Shown here: in pieces, positions 40,727 to 49,109 of the stretch
Position numbering within the stretch: position 1 is the first letter of the stretch
Layout of the letters: each line of letters begins with the position of its first letter
From: Cupriavidus sp. UYMMa02A
GTDB taxonomy: Bacteria > Pseudomonadota > Gammaproteobacteria > Burkholderiales > Burkholderiaceae
DNA: 60,007 bases
Direction of reading: 5' to 3'
NCBI GenBank assembly: GCA_001725945.1
Contig: LRMT01000092.1
Coordinates: forward strand, 1-60,007
The notes under the pieces: generated by a model
What the model saw: only the letters and a program-made list of their open reading frames with translations
Told to the model about the DNA's origin: nothing
The model's database searches: none
Program-made: the position numbers and the translations under genes

Positions 40727-42253
40727 CTACTGCAGAAGCTTGCCGAAGTCCCGGTCGAGCCTGGCCAATGACGCATCGATGGTGCCACGCGTCGTCGTGA
40801 TCCAGTTGTCCCGCTGCGCGAGTTGCTGGTCGGCTTCCTTCAGCATGCGCGCCATCTCCGCGGGTTGAGGTCCGCCGCTCGTGACGCGGTGGTTGACGAT
40901 CGCGACCGGATCCAGTGCCGCGCGAAATTCGGCCTCGCTCATCGGGAAGTCCGTGTTGCTGCTGTAGCTGCGCACCGACTCGGCGTAAATGCGCCGGGCC
41001 TCGGCGTACGGGAATGCGCTCGGCCGGATGTCATGCGCCTTCGCGTACTCGACCAGCTCCGAGGCAAAATGGTGCCCGACACGAAACGGCAGCTTGTACT
41101 TGCGCATGAGTTCGTCGGCCACTTCCTGTGACGCCGTCCAGTCGCTGTCCAGTTCCTCGAGCGCCCGCTTCGGGTCGATGACGAGGGCCTGCATGATCCT
41201 GTCCCACCCCTGCAATACCCGGATCGCGCTGTCGACCATCTCACCGTTGACGACGGCGTCCTTGGCATCGGACATGCCGGGCGGAAGATTGTGCGCCCGC
41301 ATGACGGGCCCCATCGCCAGTGTCAGCGCAGTCGACGCGCGCTCCCGCGTGGAATTCAGCAGCCCGGGGTTCTGCTTCTGTGGCATTGCGCTCGATACAT
41401 AGGTATTGCCGCCGCCTTCCCGAAGGAGAATCCACGGACGCGGCTGAGCGTACTGTGTCATCACGTCTTCAACGAAGCTTCCGGCGTGCAGGGCGATGCT
41501 GGTCACGATCGACGCCACCTCGACCGGCAGATCCACAGCGCTGATCTGCGACGCGTCATAGGCGTTGTCGACGAGTGCGGAAAACCCGAGGTAACTCGCC
41601 ATCCTCTTGCGATCCAGCGGCCAGCCGGTGCCATTCAGCACGGTCGTGCCCATCGGCGAGCGGTCGATGCGGCGATAGGCTTCCCGAAGCCGCTCGGCAT
41701 CGCGGTCGAGGCCCGCCGTAATACCCAGCAGGTAGTGCCCGTAGCTGTTCGGCTGCGCAGCCACCCCGTTGGTGTAGTTTGGCACGATGGTGCCGGCATG
41801 CTGCCTGGCCAGCCGGACGATGGTGGTGGATGTCTTGTTGAGCTGGTCGGCCAGAGACAACACCTTCTCGCGCAGCATCGCCGCACGCACGGTGGCAAGC
41901 ATGTCCTGGCTGGAGCGGCCGGCGTGCAGCAGGGTGACCTCCTGGCCTGCGGCCTGGATCATCAGCGGCTCGAAGGTGATGACGGTCGAGGGGCGCTTGC
42001 CGCCAGGCTTGTCGCCGTTGGCGAGCACGGTCGCGATACCTCCGGCAACCTTCGGCGCCAGCGATTTGTCCAGCAGCCCTTCGTCGGTATTGATGACGGC
42101 GGACGCCTTGTTGATCTCGCCGAGCCAGAAGAAGGCGTCGCGGTGAACGCCGTCGGCGGCGAAGGTGACATGAGGTGCCGCCGAGGCGGCAAGGATGACG
42201 GCGGACGACTTGAGGACGCGCGAGGCTTCGCGCTTCCACCGCGTAATGGGCAT
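40727..42253 (-). CDS. Exported argininosuccinate lyase/fumarase-superfamily enzyme
   Basis: 508 aa, intact. The superfamily signature SSAMPQKQNPGLLNSTR (usual GSSxMPxKxNP) lies near residue 290, and the region FEPLMIQAAGQEVTLLHAGR contains the conserved His of the second signature. LDRDAERLREAYRRIDRSPM also fits argininosuccinate lyase-type proteins. The first 32 residues are a probable signal peptide (basic MPITRWKREASR, then VLKSSAVILAASAAPHVTFA), which is unusual because the superfamily is cytoplasmic. The reaction is likely a C-N or C-O beta-elimination giving fumarate in the periplasm; EDDS-lyase-like substrates are possible. It converges with the MDR gene across the dioxygenase relic. 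Confidence 0.82.
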   Translation of the reverse strand: MPITRWKREASRVLKSSAVILAASAAPHVTFAADGVHRDAFFWLGEINKASAVINTDEGLLDKSLAPKVAGGIATVLANGDKPGGKRPSTVITFEPLMIQAAGQEVTLLHAGRSSQDMLATVRAAMLREKVLSLADQLNKTSTTIVRLARQHAGTIVPNYTNGVAAQPNSYGHYLLGITAGLDRDAERLREAYRRIDRSPMGTTVLNGTGWPLDRKRMASYLGFSALVDNAYDASQISAVDLPVEVASIVTSIALHAGSFVEDVMTQYAQPRPWILLREGGGNTYVSSAMPQKQNPGLLNSTRERASTALTLAMGPVMRAHNLPPGMSDAKDAVVNGEMVDSAIRVLQGWDRIMQALVIDPKRALEELDSDWTASQEVADELMRKYKLPFRVGHHFASELVEYAKAHDIRPSAFPYAEARRIYAESVRSYSSNTDFPMSEAEFRAALDPVAIVNHRVTSGGPQPAEMARMLKEADQQLAQRDNWITTTRGTIDASLARLDRDFGKLLQ

Positions 42254-42356
42254 GTTATCTCCTGCGTTTTGGTTGTTGTTGATTGCGGAGAATACTGGCG
42301 CATCGTTGCGCGTTCGTCGACCCGGGGACTTCTATGGATGCGCGGTGCCTGACGCG

Positions 42357-42680
42357 TCAAAGTGGCCCAGGTAGCGTCTTCAGTCCGATCCAGAGCACGC
42401 CGATCACGACATTGACCGGCACGCTCAGTACGCCAGGCACATAGAACAACACCGATAGCACAGGCGCGGAAAGCACCAGTTCCGCGATGCCGCCGGCAAC
42501 GGACAAGATTACCCCGCACCAGAGCCAGCGCCGCATGTATGTCAGCAGCCAGTGCGCGTGCGCCTTGTTGAAATGCCAGGCCATGGATCGTTCGGCCAGG
42601 TTGCCTCGACTGACGTCCCTGAACAGCCAGCTGAAGAAAAAATAGCGATACAACAGGGTACGGAAGGCCAACTCTTGCAT
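42357..42680 (-). CDS. Small inner-membrane protein, unknown function
   Basis: 107 aa, ATG 42680 after AGAGGACGAGAC; the longer frame upstream has no ribosome binding site. The N-terminal half is aromatic and basic (MQELAFRTLLYRYFFFSWLF), the C-terminal half holds two membrane helices (WLWCGVILSVAGGIAELVL and PVLSVLFYVPGVLSV). Family not recognised. It lies 103 nt upstream of the exported lyase gene on the same strand and may share its transcript. Confidence 0.6.
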   Translation of the reverse strand: MQELAFRTLLYRYFFFSWLFRDVSRGNLAERSMAWHFNKAHAHWLLTYMRRWLWCGVILSVAGGIAELVLSAPVLSVLFYVPGVLSVPVNVVIGVLWIGLKTLPGPL

Positions 42681-43000
42681 GTCTCGTCCTCTGGCCACAA
42701 GCAGCCCTGCCGTAGGAAAAGCGCATGCCGGCATTTGGAAGGTCTGCACTTGCAGGATCAGCCTACCAAAAGTCGTGGGGTATGGGTAGCGGCGGCGCGC
42801 CGGCACGCCTGATGGGTTTGCACCAATACGGTGACGCCACACGGGGCAAGTCCAGCCAGGTTGCAGGTTGGGAAAGGGAAGGGGAACCGTCGCGGCGCCT
42901 GCGATGTCACCCGGATGCTTCCCCCGACTGGTTTGCTATGCTTCCAGCCGATCGATAGACACAGAGGGGCGCACGGTTTGCGCCCAGGACGACAAGATTG
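42681..43000. other. Divergent intergenic region
   Basis: 320 bp between the small membrane protein (minus) and the hypothetical protein (plus). I see no gene, clear promoter or repeat in it. AGGACGACAAG at 42987-42997 may serve as the ribosome binding site of the next gene. Confidence 0.35.
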
Positions 43001-43498
43001 ATGCACCACACAGACGACGCTCATCCGGAGCAAGAATCCACTGCCATCCACGAGCCCCGCCTCTGGCGGGACAAGGGCTGGACGGCCCGTGTGATCAAGA
43101 ACGAGGACGGCGATGGCTGGGCCGTCGAGATGATCCGCGACGGTAGCGCCGAGCCGGCACTGGTCGGCCCCTGGACCATGGGGAGAAACAAGGTCGATCC
43201 GAAGCCGCTCGATGCAACGGCCCACCAGACGCTGGTCAAGACCGCAGCGGAAGTCATCCGCCGTCATGAGCAGCAATTGCATGCCCAACTCAACAAGCAG
43301 TGCAGCATCGAGACTGAATCGGGAACCCTGACGATCAGGCTGGTCGTGACGCCCGATGAGTTTGAGCCGTTCGGCACGCTGACGGCCGAGGATCCCTTTG
43401 GCGATGTGATCGCCACGGCCAAGGTGCCTCCCGACTTCCGCCTGACGCGCGAGCGCGCCGCGCGATGGGCCGGTGATGGCTTTGGCAGGATCCAGTGA
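43001..43498 (+). CDS. Hypothetical protein
   Basis: 165 aa from ATG 43001 (a TTG directly before it is also possible). The sequence is acidic, soluble and has no membrane or signal segment. A repeated style of short beta strands is visible (WTARVIKNEDGDGWAVEMIR, GTLTIRLVVTPDEFEPFGTL) with a helical middle (TLVKTAAEVIRRHEQQLHAQ). I do not recognise the family. It is followed after 145 nt by an AAA ATPase on the same strand. Confidence 0.6.
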   Translation: MHHTDDAHPEQESTAIHEPRLWRDKGWTARVIKNEDGDGWAVEMIRDGSAEPALVGPWTMGRNKVDPKPLDATAHQTLVKTAAEVIRRHEQQLHAQLNKQCSIETESGTLTIRLVVTPDEFEPFGTLTAEDPFGDVIATAKVPPDFRLTRERAARWAGDGFGRIQ

Positions 43499-43642
43499 TG
43501 CTTCGCGCAATTCGCGATCGCCGGCGCCTTGACCTCTAGAAATCCGGGCCTTTGTGCATCATTGAGCATTTATCATGATTTATTTGCGCGCGATAAATTA
43601 TTTGGATAGGATAAAGGACAATAATCACGGCGCCATACCACC

Positions 43643-44801
43643 ATGACCGATCTATCAGCAGCGTCCGAACGCTACACGTTTCGCCGACCCGCGCTTGCGG
43701 CAAGCTTCTGCGCAGCCTGGCGGGCGAGGGACTGGTCGACGCACGCTCGGGACTGTTCCTTGCGGCGCCACGACGGGTGGGGAAGTCCACGTTTCTGCGT
43801 GAGGACCTCATGCCAGTCGCCGAACAGCGCGGCTGGGTCACGGTGTACGTGGACTTATGGTCGAACAAGGCCCATGACCCCGGTGAACTGATCGCCGATG
43901 CCGTCAAGCACAGGATTGCCGATCATGCCGGTGCCGTGAGCAAGGCCGCCAAGGCGGTGGGCCTGACCAAGGTCACCGTGATGGGGACCTCGGGCTGGAT
44001 TTGGCCGCGACGGGTTTGCCGGCTGGCGTGACGCTCACGCACGCACTTGAGGCACTGCGCAAGGCCGCGAGAAAACCGGTTCTGCTGATCGTCGATGAAG
44101 CGCAGCATGCCCTGACCACGGAGAAGGGCGTGGAGGCGATGTTCGGCCTGAAAGCGGCGCGAGATGCAATGAACGTTTCGGGCAGTGCGCCTGATCTCAT
44201 GCTGGTCTTCACCGGGTCAAGCCGGGACAAGCTCGCGCACCTGGTCATGAACTCGCGCATGCCGTTCTACGGCTCGCAGGTGACGCCGTTCCCGCTGCTC
44301 GACCGCAGCTTCACCGACGAATTCACCAGAAGCGTGAATCGGGCGCTAGCCGCGGGCAATCAGTTCGAGCCGGAGGCTATCTACGAAGCCTTCGTGATGG
44401 TGGGGCATCGACCGGAAATGCTGCGCCATCTGATCGGCACGATCGCACTGGCAAACGAATCGCCGAACCTCAGTATCCGGCTCAGGGAGGACGCCACGCT
44501 TATCCAGGAGCGCCTGTGGCACGACATCGAAAGCGACTTCACATCGCTGTCGCCACTTCAGCAGGCCGTGGTGCGTGTCATGGCTGGCAAAGGTGGCCAG
44601 TTTTCTCCCTTCGGAGAGAGCGCCATGTCAGCGTACAGGGCCCTTGTGCCGGATCATGCGAACGTCAGTGCTGCGACGGTTCAGAATGCCATTGACGCCC
44701 TTCGCGAGCGCGAGATCGTATGGAAGGAATCGCGAGGCTCGTACGAGATCGAGGACCAGGCCTGGCTTAGCTGGCTGCGCGCCAAGGACCTGTTGCCGTA
44801 A
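43643..44801 (+). CDS. AAA/STAND-like ATPase
   Basis: Reconstructed product of about 386 aa. Walker A APRRVGKSTF near residue 45 and Walker B VLLIVDEAQHAL near 147, sensor LMLVFTGSSRDKL, then a winged-helix-like C-terminus (VQNAIDALREREIVWKESRG). Missing bases near 43692 and 44002 break it. The single ATPase without fused sensor repeats resembles archaeal-type/STAND ATP-binding proteins of unclear role. The AT-rich upstream region holds an inverted repeat ATTTAT/ATAAAT (43578-43598) around GCGCGC, a possible operator. Base composition there is much lower in GC than the surroundings. Confidence 0.7.
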
Positions 44802-44882
44802 GAAAAGGCGGGGCGCAACCTGATTGAGCGCTGCATCATCGCCCCCCGGTCTGGCCCCGCAGCGAGCCAGATAGCAGCCGAA

Positions 44883-45652
44883 TCAGCCAACAAAGGCCTT
44901 TTCCAGCACGAAATGGCCAGGGTGGCTCATATTGCCTTCGATGAAGCCGCGCTCATCCAGCATGGCGCGGACTTCCTTGAGCATGTCCGGGCTCCCGCAC
45001 AGCATGATCCGGTCATTCTCCGTAGAGAAAGCCGGCACGTCGAGGCGGGCGAAGAGTTCGCCGGTTTCGATCAGTTCGGTGATGCGCCCGCGGGTGTGGA
45101 AGTCCTCGCGGGTGACGGTGGGGAAATACACCAGCTTGTCGCGCACCTGCTCGCCCAGGTATTCGTGCTGCGGCAGGTGTTCCGAAATCAGTTCGCGATA
45201 CGCCAGCTCTTCCACAAAGCGGCAGGTATGAGTCAGCACGATCTTGTCGTAGCGTTCATACACTTCCGGGTCGCGGATAATCGACAGGAACGGCGCCAGC
45301 CCGGTACCCGTGGCAAGGAGCCACAGGGTCTTGCCAGGCAGCAGGTTGTCCATCAACAGTGTGCCGGTCGGCTTCTTGCCGACGAAGATCTGGTCGCCTT
45401 CACGCAGGTGCTGCAGGCGCGAGGTCAGCGGACCGTCGGGCACTTGATGCTGAAAAACTCAAGGGTCTCTTCGTAGTTGGCGCTGGCAATGCTGTAGGCA
45501 CGCAGCAGAGGGCGGCCATTGACTTCGAGGCCGACCATGGCGAACTGGCCATTCTCGAAGCGGAAGCCCGGATCGCGCGTACACGTAAAACTAAACAGCG
45601 TGTCAGTCCAGTGGTGAACGGAAAGTACGGATTGCGGATTGAGGTTGCTCAT
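44883..45652 (-). CDS. fpr: Ferredoxin/flavodoxin-NADP(+) reductase
   Basis: Reconstructed product of about 256 aa. FAD-binding motif RAYSIASANYEE (RxYS), NADP domain LLATGTGLAPFLSIIRDPEV and IMLCGSPDMLKEV, and the terminal GHFVLEKAFVG typical of the bacterial Fpr group. It moves electrons between NADPH and ferredoxin or flavodoxin, in redox balance and oxidative stress. One missing G near 45440 breaks it. Start 45652 (MSNLNPQSVLSVHHWTD). It is divergent from the glutamine amidotransferase gene. Confidence 0.9.
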
Positions 45653-46041
45653 CGGAAAAAACGCCGGCAGTACACTTTCGGCGCAAAGGTAGCTGGATTG
45701 CGGATACCGCGGAATATTAGCGCGATCGGGGCGACCTTGCTGCAAGGTCTTCGCCCGCCATTCCGCGACCGTGGCATGACCCCGATCACTCTGCCCTGGG
45801 ATACTGGCTTTCCCTGCACAGTCAATACACTTGACCGGCTTGTCCGAACGGTATGTCGGCGTGGCGTTGGAACGAAAGTGATTGATTGTACGCAACGCCG
45901 GGGCTCGCATGCCGCACTGTCGCGCGCCTGCCGCGGCCGGTGCCGGGTATGGCGGGCTTCCTTTGCCGTTCGCGGGTAGCCGTCCTACAACAGAAGTGTG
46001 GGGCGGCAGTCACCGGACCCGCGCCCAAGAGGAGGAGCACC
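45653..46041. promoter_or_regulatory. Divergent intergenic region
   Basis: 389 bp between fpr (minus) and the amidotransferase gene (plus). No gene of known family. AGGAGGAGCACC at its end is the strong ribosome binding site of the latter. The stretch TTGTACGCAACGCC and neighbouring AT-rich bases could be promoter parts but I cannot assign -35/-10 with confidence. Confidence 0.35.
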
Positions 46042-46887
46042 ATGTGTCGCTGGCTGGCTTACTCAGGCAGATCCGTTCCGCTCGAGGCCGTGCTGTTCCA
46101 GCCGGAACACTCGCTGATCGACCAGAGCCTGAATGCCCGGCTGGGCCATACCACCACCAATGGCGACGGGTTTGGCGTGGGCTGGTACGGGCGCCACTCG
46201 GAGGTGCCGTTCCGCTACCGCTGCCTGCACCCGGCCTGGAGCGATACCAACCTGCGCGAGACAGCGCGGGCCGTGCGGGCGCCGCTATTCGTTGCCCACG
46301 TGCGTGCGGCCACGGGCACGCCGACGCAGGAAACCAACTGCCATCCTTTCCGGTTTGGCCGCTGGCTATTTGTCCATAACGGGCTGATCCGCGACTTCCC
46401 GCTATTGCGGCGCGACCTGATGATGGCCGTATCGCCGCAGCTTTTCCGCTGGATCGAAGGATCGACCGATTCCGAGATCATGTTCTACCTGGCGCTGACC
46501 TTCGGGCTTGAACGCGACCCACGCGGCGCGCTCGAGCAGATGGCCGGGCTGATCGAGGAGGTCGGCCACCGCTACAACGTGGAGCATCCGATCAACATGA
46601 CGGTTTGCGTGACCGATGGCCAGCAGATCGTGGCGGTGCGCTATTCCAGCGAGGCCGCATCGCGCTCGCTGTTCCACAGCACCTCGTTCCGCCAGTTGCG
46701 GGAACTGTATCCCGACGACCCGCGCATCATCGCGGCTGGCGACGACGCCTTCCTGGTGCTGTCCGAGCCGCTGATCGATGTGCAAGGCGTGTGGCAGGAG
46801 ATACCAGAGGCGACGATCCTGGTGGGGCGCAGCGGCGTGATCGACTACGGCCGCTTCATGCCGCGCATGCCGGATCTGCCGAAGTAA
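46042..46887 (+). CDS. Class II glutamine amidotransferase
   Basis: 281 aa, intact. It begins MCRWLAYSG, so Cys2 becomes the N-terminal nucleophile after Met removal. NGDGFGVGWYG, FVAHVRAATGTPTQETNCHPF and FVHNGLIRDFP are the glutaminase core of the YafJ/EgtC-like family. It releases ammonia from glutamine or cleaves a gamma-glutamyl amide; the partner reaction is unknown because no synthase domain is fused. AGGAGGAGCACC fixes the start at 46042; the frame is open upstream but non-homologous. Confidence 0.88.
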   Translation: MCRWLAYSGRSVPLEAVLFQPEHSLIDQSLNARLGHTTTNGDGFGVGWYGRHSEVPFRYRCLHPAWSDTNLRETARAVRAPLFVAHVRAATGTPTQETNCHPFRFGRWLFVHNGLIRDFPLLRRDLMMAVSPQLFRWIEGSTDSEIMFYLALTFGLERDPRGALEQMAGLIEEVGHRYNVEHPINMTVCVTDGQQIVAVRYSSEAASRSLFHSTSFRQLRELYPDDPRIIAAGDDAFLVLSEPLIDVQGVWQEIPEATILVGRSGVIDYGRFMPRMPDLPK

Positions 46888-46909
46888 CAAGGGGCGCCAG
46901 CGAGCGCGG

Positions 46910-47376
46910 CTAGTAGCAGCCGCCGGTATCGACAGTCAGGTGGAGCATGTCATGCTCGAGATCCCTGATCAGGTGTTCGTCTTCCCGCAGCAATTCCTCC
47001 AGGATGTCGTGGCTCGACAGTACGCCGACGACGCGCCCGGATTCGATGACCGGCAGATGCCTGATCCGCCTGGTGTGCATCAGCGCGAGGCATTGATCGC
47101 AAGTGCGATCGGGCGACACGCCAATGACCTCCGTCGTCATGATCTCGCGGACCTTGACGCTGCCCGCATTGCGGCCAGCCAGTTCCACCTTGCGCGCATA
47201 GTCGCGCTGGGAAAGGATGCCGCAAGCTTGCCGCCCTGCATCACCAGCACGGTGCTGATGTCCTTCTCTGCCATGAGCCCGAGCGCCGCGAGTACGGAGT
47301 CATCCGGATCGACCGAAATGACGTCGCGAGGCGTGTCGGTCAGAATCTGGCGCGCCGTCTTTCTCTCCTTGTTCAT
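46910..47376 (-). CDS. Tandem CBS-domain protein
   Basis: Reconstructed product of about 155 aa with two CBS motifs: DVISVDPDDSVLAALGLMAE with KDISTVLVM, and VIGVSPDRTCDQCLALMHTR with RIRHLPVIESGRVVGVLS. Such pairs bind adenosine nucleotides and act as energy-state sensors. A missing base near 47213 breaks it. It has no effector domain, so it probably acts in trans. It lies 22 nt from the stop of the convergent amidotransferase gene. Confidence 0.87.
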
Positions 47377-47419
47377 CGTCTTCTCCCACAGAGGGCCATG
47401 ATCTCGTACCCGTTGAAGT

Positions 47420-47434
47420 TGGCACGCTACTTGC
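47420..47434 (+). promoter_or_regulatory. Sigma-54 (-24/-12) promoter
   Basis: TGGCACG-CTAC-TTGC matches the RpoN consensus TGGCACG-N4-TTGC in sequence and spacing. It faces right, about 75 bp upstream of the small His-rich membrane protein. No enhancer-binding protein gene is near it. Confidence 0.72.
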
Positions 47435-47508
47435 GTTTTGCTGACTCGACAGAGTCAGGGAGGCTATTGTTAGAGCATCCCCGCAACGAACCGCCATGGG
47501 GAGTCATC

Positions 47509-47636
47509 ATGAAACCTGTCGTGCACCATTTCCATTCGCATCCGCCCCATCACGCGCCCGGTATTACGCTGTACTCGCCACAGCGTTGCTGGTGCCGGGG
47601 GCGCTGTACGCCTGCGTGGTCTTGCTGGCGCGCTGA
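47509..47636 (+). CDS. 42-aa histidine-rich single-pass membrane peptide
   Basis: The frame begins MKPVVHHFHSHPPHHAP (7 His in the first 15 residues). After restoring one C near 47555 it continues RYYAVLATALLVPGALYA and CVVLLAR, a single membrane helix, stopping at 47636. GGGGAG 6 nt before the ATG is a good ribosome binding site, and a sigma-54 promoter lies upstream. Without the missing base the frame runs on in low-complexity Arg-rich sequence, which does not look like protein. A metal-binding or small regulatory membrane peptide is plausible (inference). Confidence 0.6.
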
Positions 47637-47654
47637 AGCCCGGCAGCAGCTCAT

Positions 47655-47694
47655 GCGCCGGCGTGATGGCGCCTTACGCGCCTCACGCCGGCGC
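47655..47694. terminator. Large hairpin between convergent genes
   Basis: A perfect 12-bp stem GCGCCGGCGTGA/TCACGCCGGCGC with a 16-nt loop, 18 nt after the small peptide stop; its right arm covers the stop codon of the DUF190 gene. It has no T-tract but its strength and position suggest a bidirectional terminator or 3'-end stabiliser. Confidence 0.55.
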
Positions 47695-48045
47695 CGCGTC
47701 GGGCTTTGGCGCGGCTTTGCCCAGGAACCCGAACTCCACCGGGAATTTTGCGTAGAACACGCACACATCCTCCGCCGCCAGGCGATCGAAGAGCGCCTGC
47801 ATCTCCGCTTCGGTCGCAATCAACGTAATCTCTTCCGGGCGGTCGGCCAGTTCGACGAAGTGCCAGCTATGGAAGCGGTGATCGTGTCCGATGCCTTCCG
47901 CCGCCACAACGTGGGTCACGCCGCGGAATTTCATCTCGCGCACGATGTCGAGCAGCCAGTGAGAGAGCTGCTTGCCGTGATAGCGGCGGTTCTCGACCGT
48001 ATATAAAGTGACCTGATAGCCATCCACGGTTGCCTCCCATCGCAT
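47683..48045 (-). CDS. DUF190-family protein
   Basis: 120 aa, intact. Family pattern: YTVENRRYHGKQLSHWLLDI, GVTHVVAAEGIGHDHRFHSW, HFVELADRPEEITLI and EDVCVFYAKFPVEFGFLGK. DUF190 proteins have a PII-like trimeric fold and their role is not settled; some neighbour fluoride or divalent-ion channels, but no CrcB gene is here. Start 48045. Confidence 0.87.
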   Translation of the reverse strand: MRWEATVDGYQVTLYTVENRRYHGKQLSHWLLDIVREMKFRGVTHVVAAEGIGHDHRFHSWHFVELADRPEEITLIATEAEMQALFDRLAAEDVCVFYAKFPVEFGFLGKAAPKPDAAPA

Positions 48046-48120
48046 TGCGATACGGGAATCGGTTGTGGATTCAGTTTACGTCGCCTGCAGCTTTGTGCAT
48101 CTGCCGCGGTGCAGGCCAGC

Positions 48121-49026
48121 TTAGCGCCGCTGCGCCAGCCAGATGCCAGCCCCGATCGCTACCAGCCCGACTGCGTGGTACCAGCGCGGCCAGTCGCCCA
48201 GCAACAGCGTGGAGAGCAGCGCCGCGAACACCGGTGTCAGCGTGATGAAGAAGACCGGCAACTGGGCACCGGCGCGGGCGATGGCGCGGTCCCAGGCAAA
48301 GTAGGCGAGCAGCGACGGGATGGTGGCCACATAGAGCAGGATCGCCGCGACCTTGCCGCTCCATTGCAAAGGCTGATCGAGCGTCATCAGTTCCCAGGCC
48401 GTCACGGGCACGCTGACCACCAAGCCGGTGACGATCTGCGCGAACAACAGGACGGCAGCGGCAACTCGGGGCGCTGTTTGCGCAGCAGCCACGTATAGGC
48501 GCTCCATGCGACGGTGGCGGCAAGCATATAGAGGTCGCCCGCGACGAAGTCGAGTTGGGCCAGGCGGCCAAGCTCGCCGCGCACCAGCACGAAGGACACT
48601 CCCACGAGGCAAAGCAAGGCGCCCGCTACATGCCAGGGCTTCATCCTCTCCTGGAAGCATGTGGCGCCGATGATCAGCAGGAAAAGCGGCGTGGAGGCGC
48701 GATCAGCGTCACATTGATCGGCGTCGACGTGGTCAATGCCAGGTACTGCAGTGCGTTATAGCTGGCGATCGAGAGCATGCCGAGGGCAAAGATCACGCCG
48801 CATGCCGGCGCAGCGCGGCGCGGTGCTCGATAACGCCGCGCCATGCGTAAGGGGCCAGCAGCATGCCCGCCAACAGCCAGCGCACGAAGTTCAGCGTGAC
48901 GGGCGGCACTGTCCCCGCCGCAAGGCGGCCGACGATAGCGTTGCCGGCCCAGCTCAAAGGCGGGAAGGTAAGCAGGAACAGCGTGGTCCAGTCCAGGCGT
49001 CTGGTACCGGTGACGTTAGCGTGCAT
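48121..49026 (-). CDS. EamA/DMT-family membrane transporter
   Basis: Reconstructed product of about 302 aa. Ten-helix drug/metabolite exporter pattern in two repeats: FPPLSWAGNAIVGRLAAGTV and PPVTLNFVRWLLAGMLLAP; later VPVTAWELMTLD, VATIPSLLAYFAWDRAIARA and VFFITLTPVFAALLSTLLLG. It exports small metabolites or amino acids. Three missing bases between 48450 and 48810 break it. The start at 49026 has a weak site. Confidence 0.85.
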
Positions 49027-49109
49027 GAGAGACGGTTGTATTCTTCTTGTGGAGCCGCATTATCCGCCGGGTGCGCGATGCGGGGCTGCGGCGCTCTCGG
49101 CAATCCTGC

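Noticed and set aside
47460..48006. 202-codon plus-strand frame covering the His-rich peptide
   Set aside because: After about 17 residues it becomes Arg/Trp-rich antisense of the DUF190 gene; the shorter membrane peptide with one restored base is more sensible.
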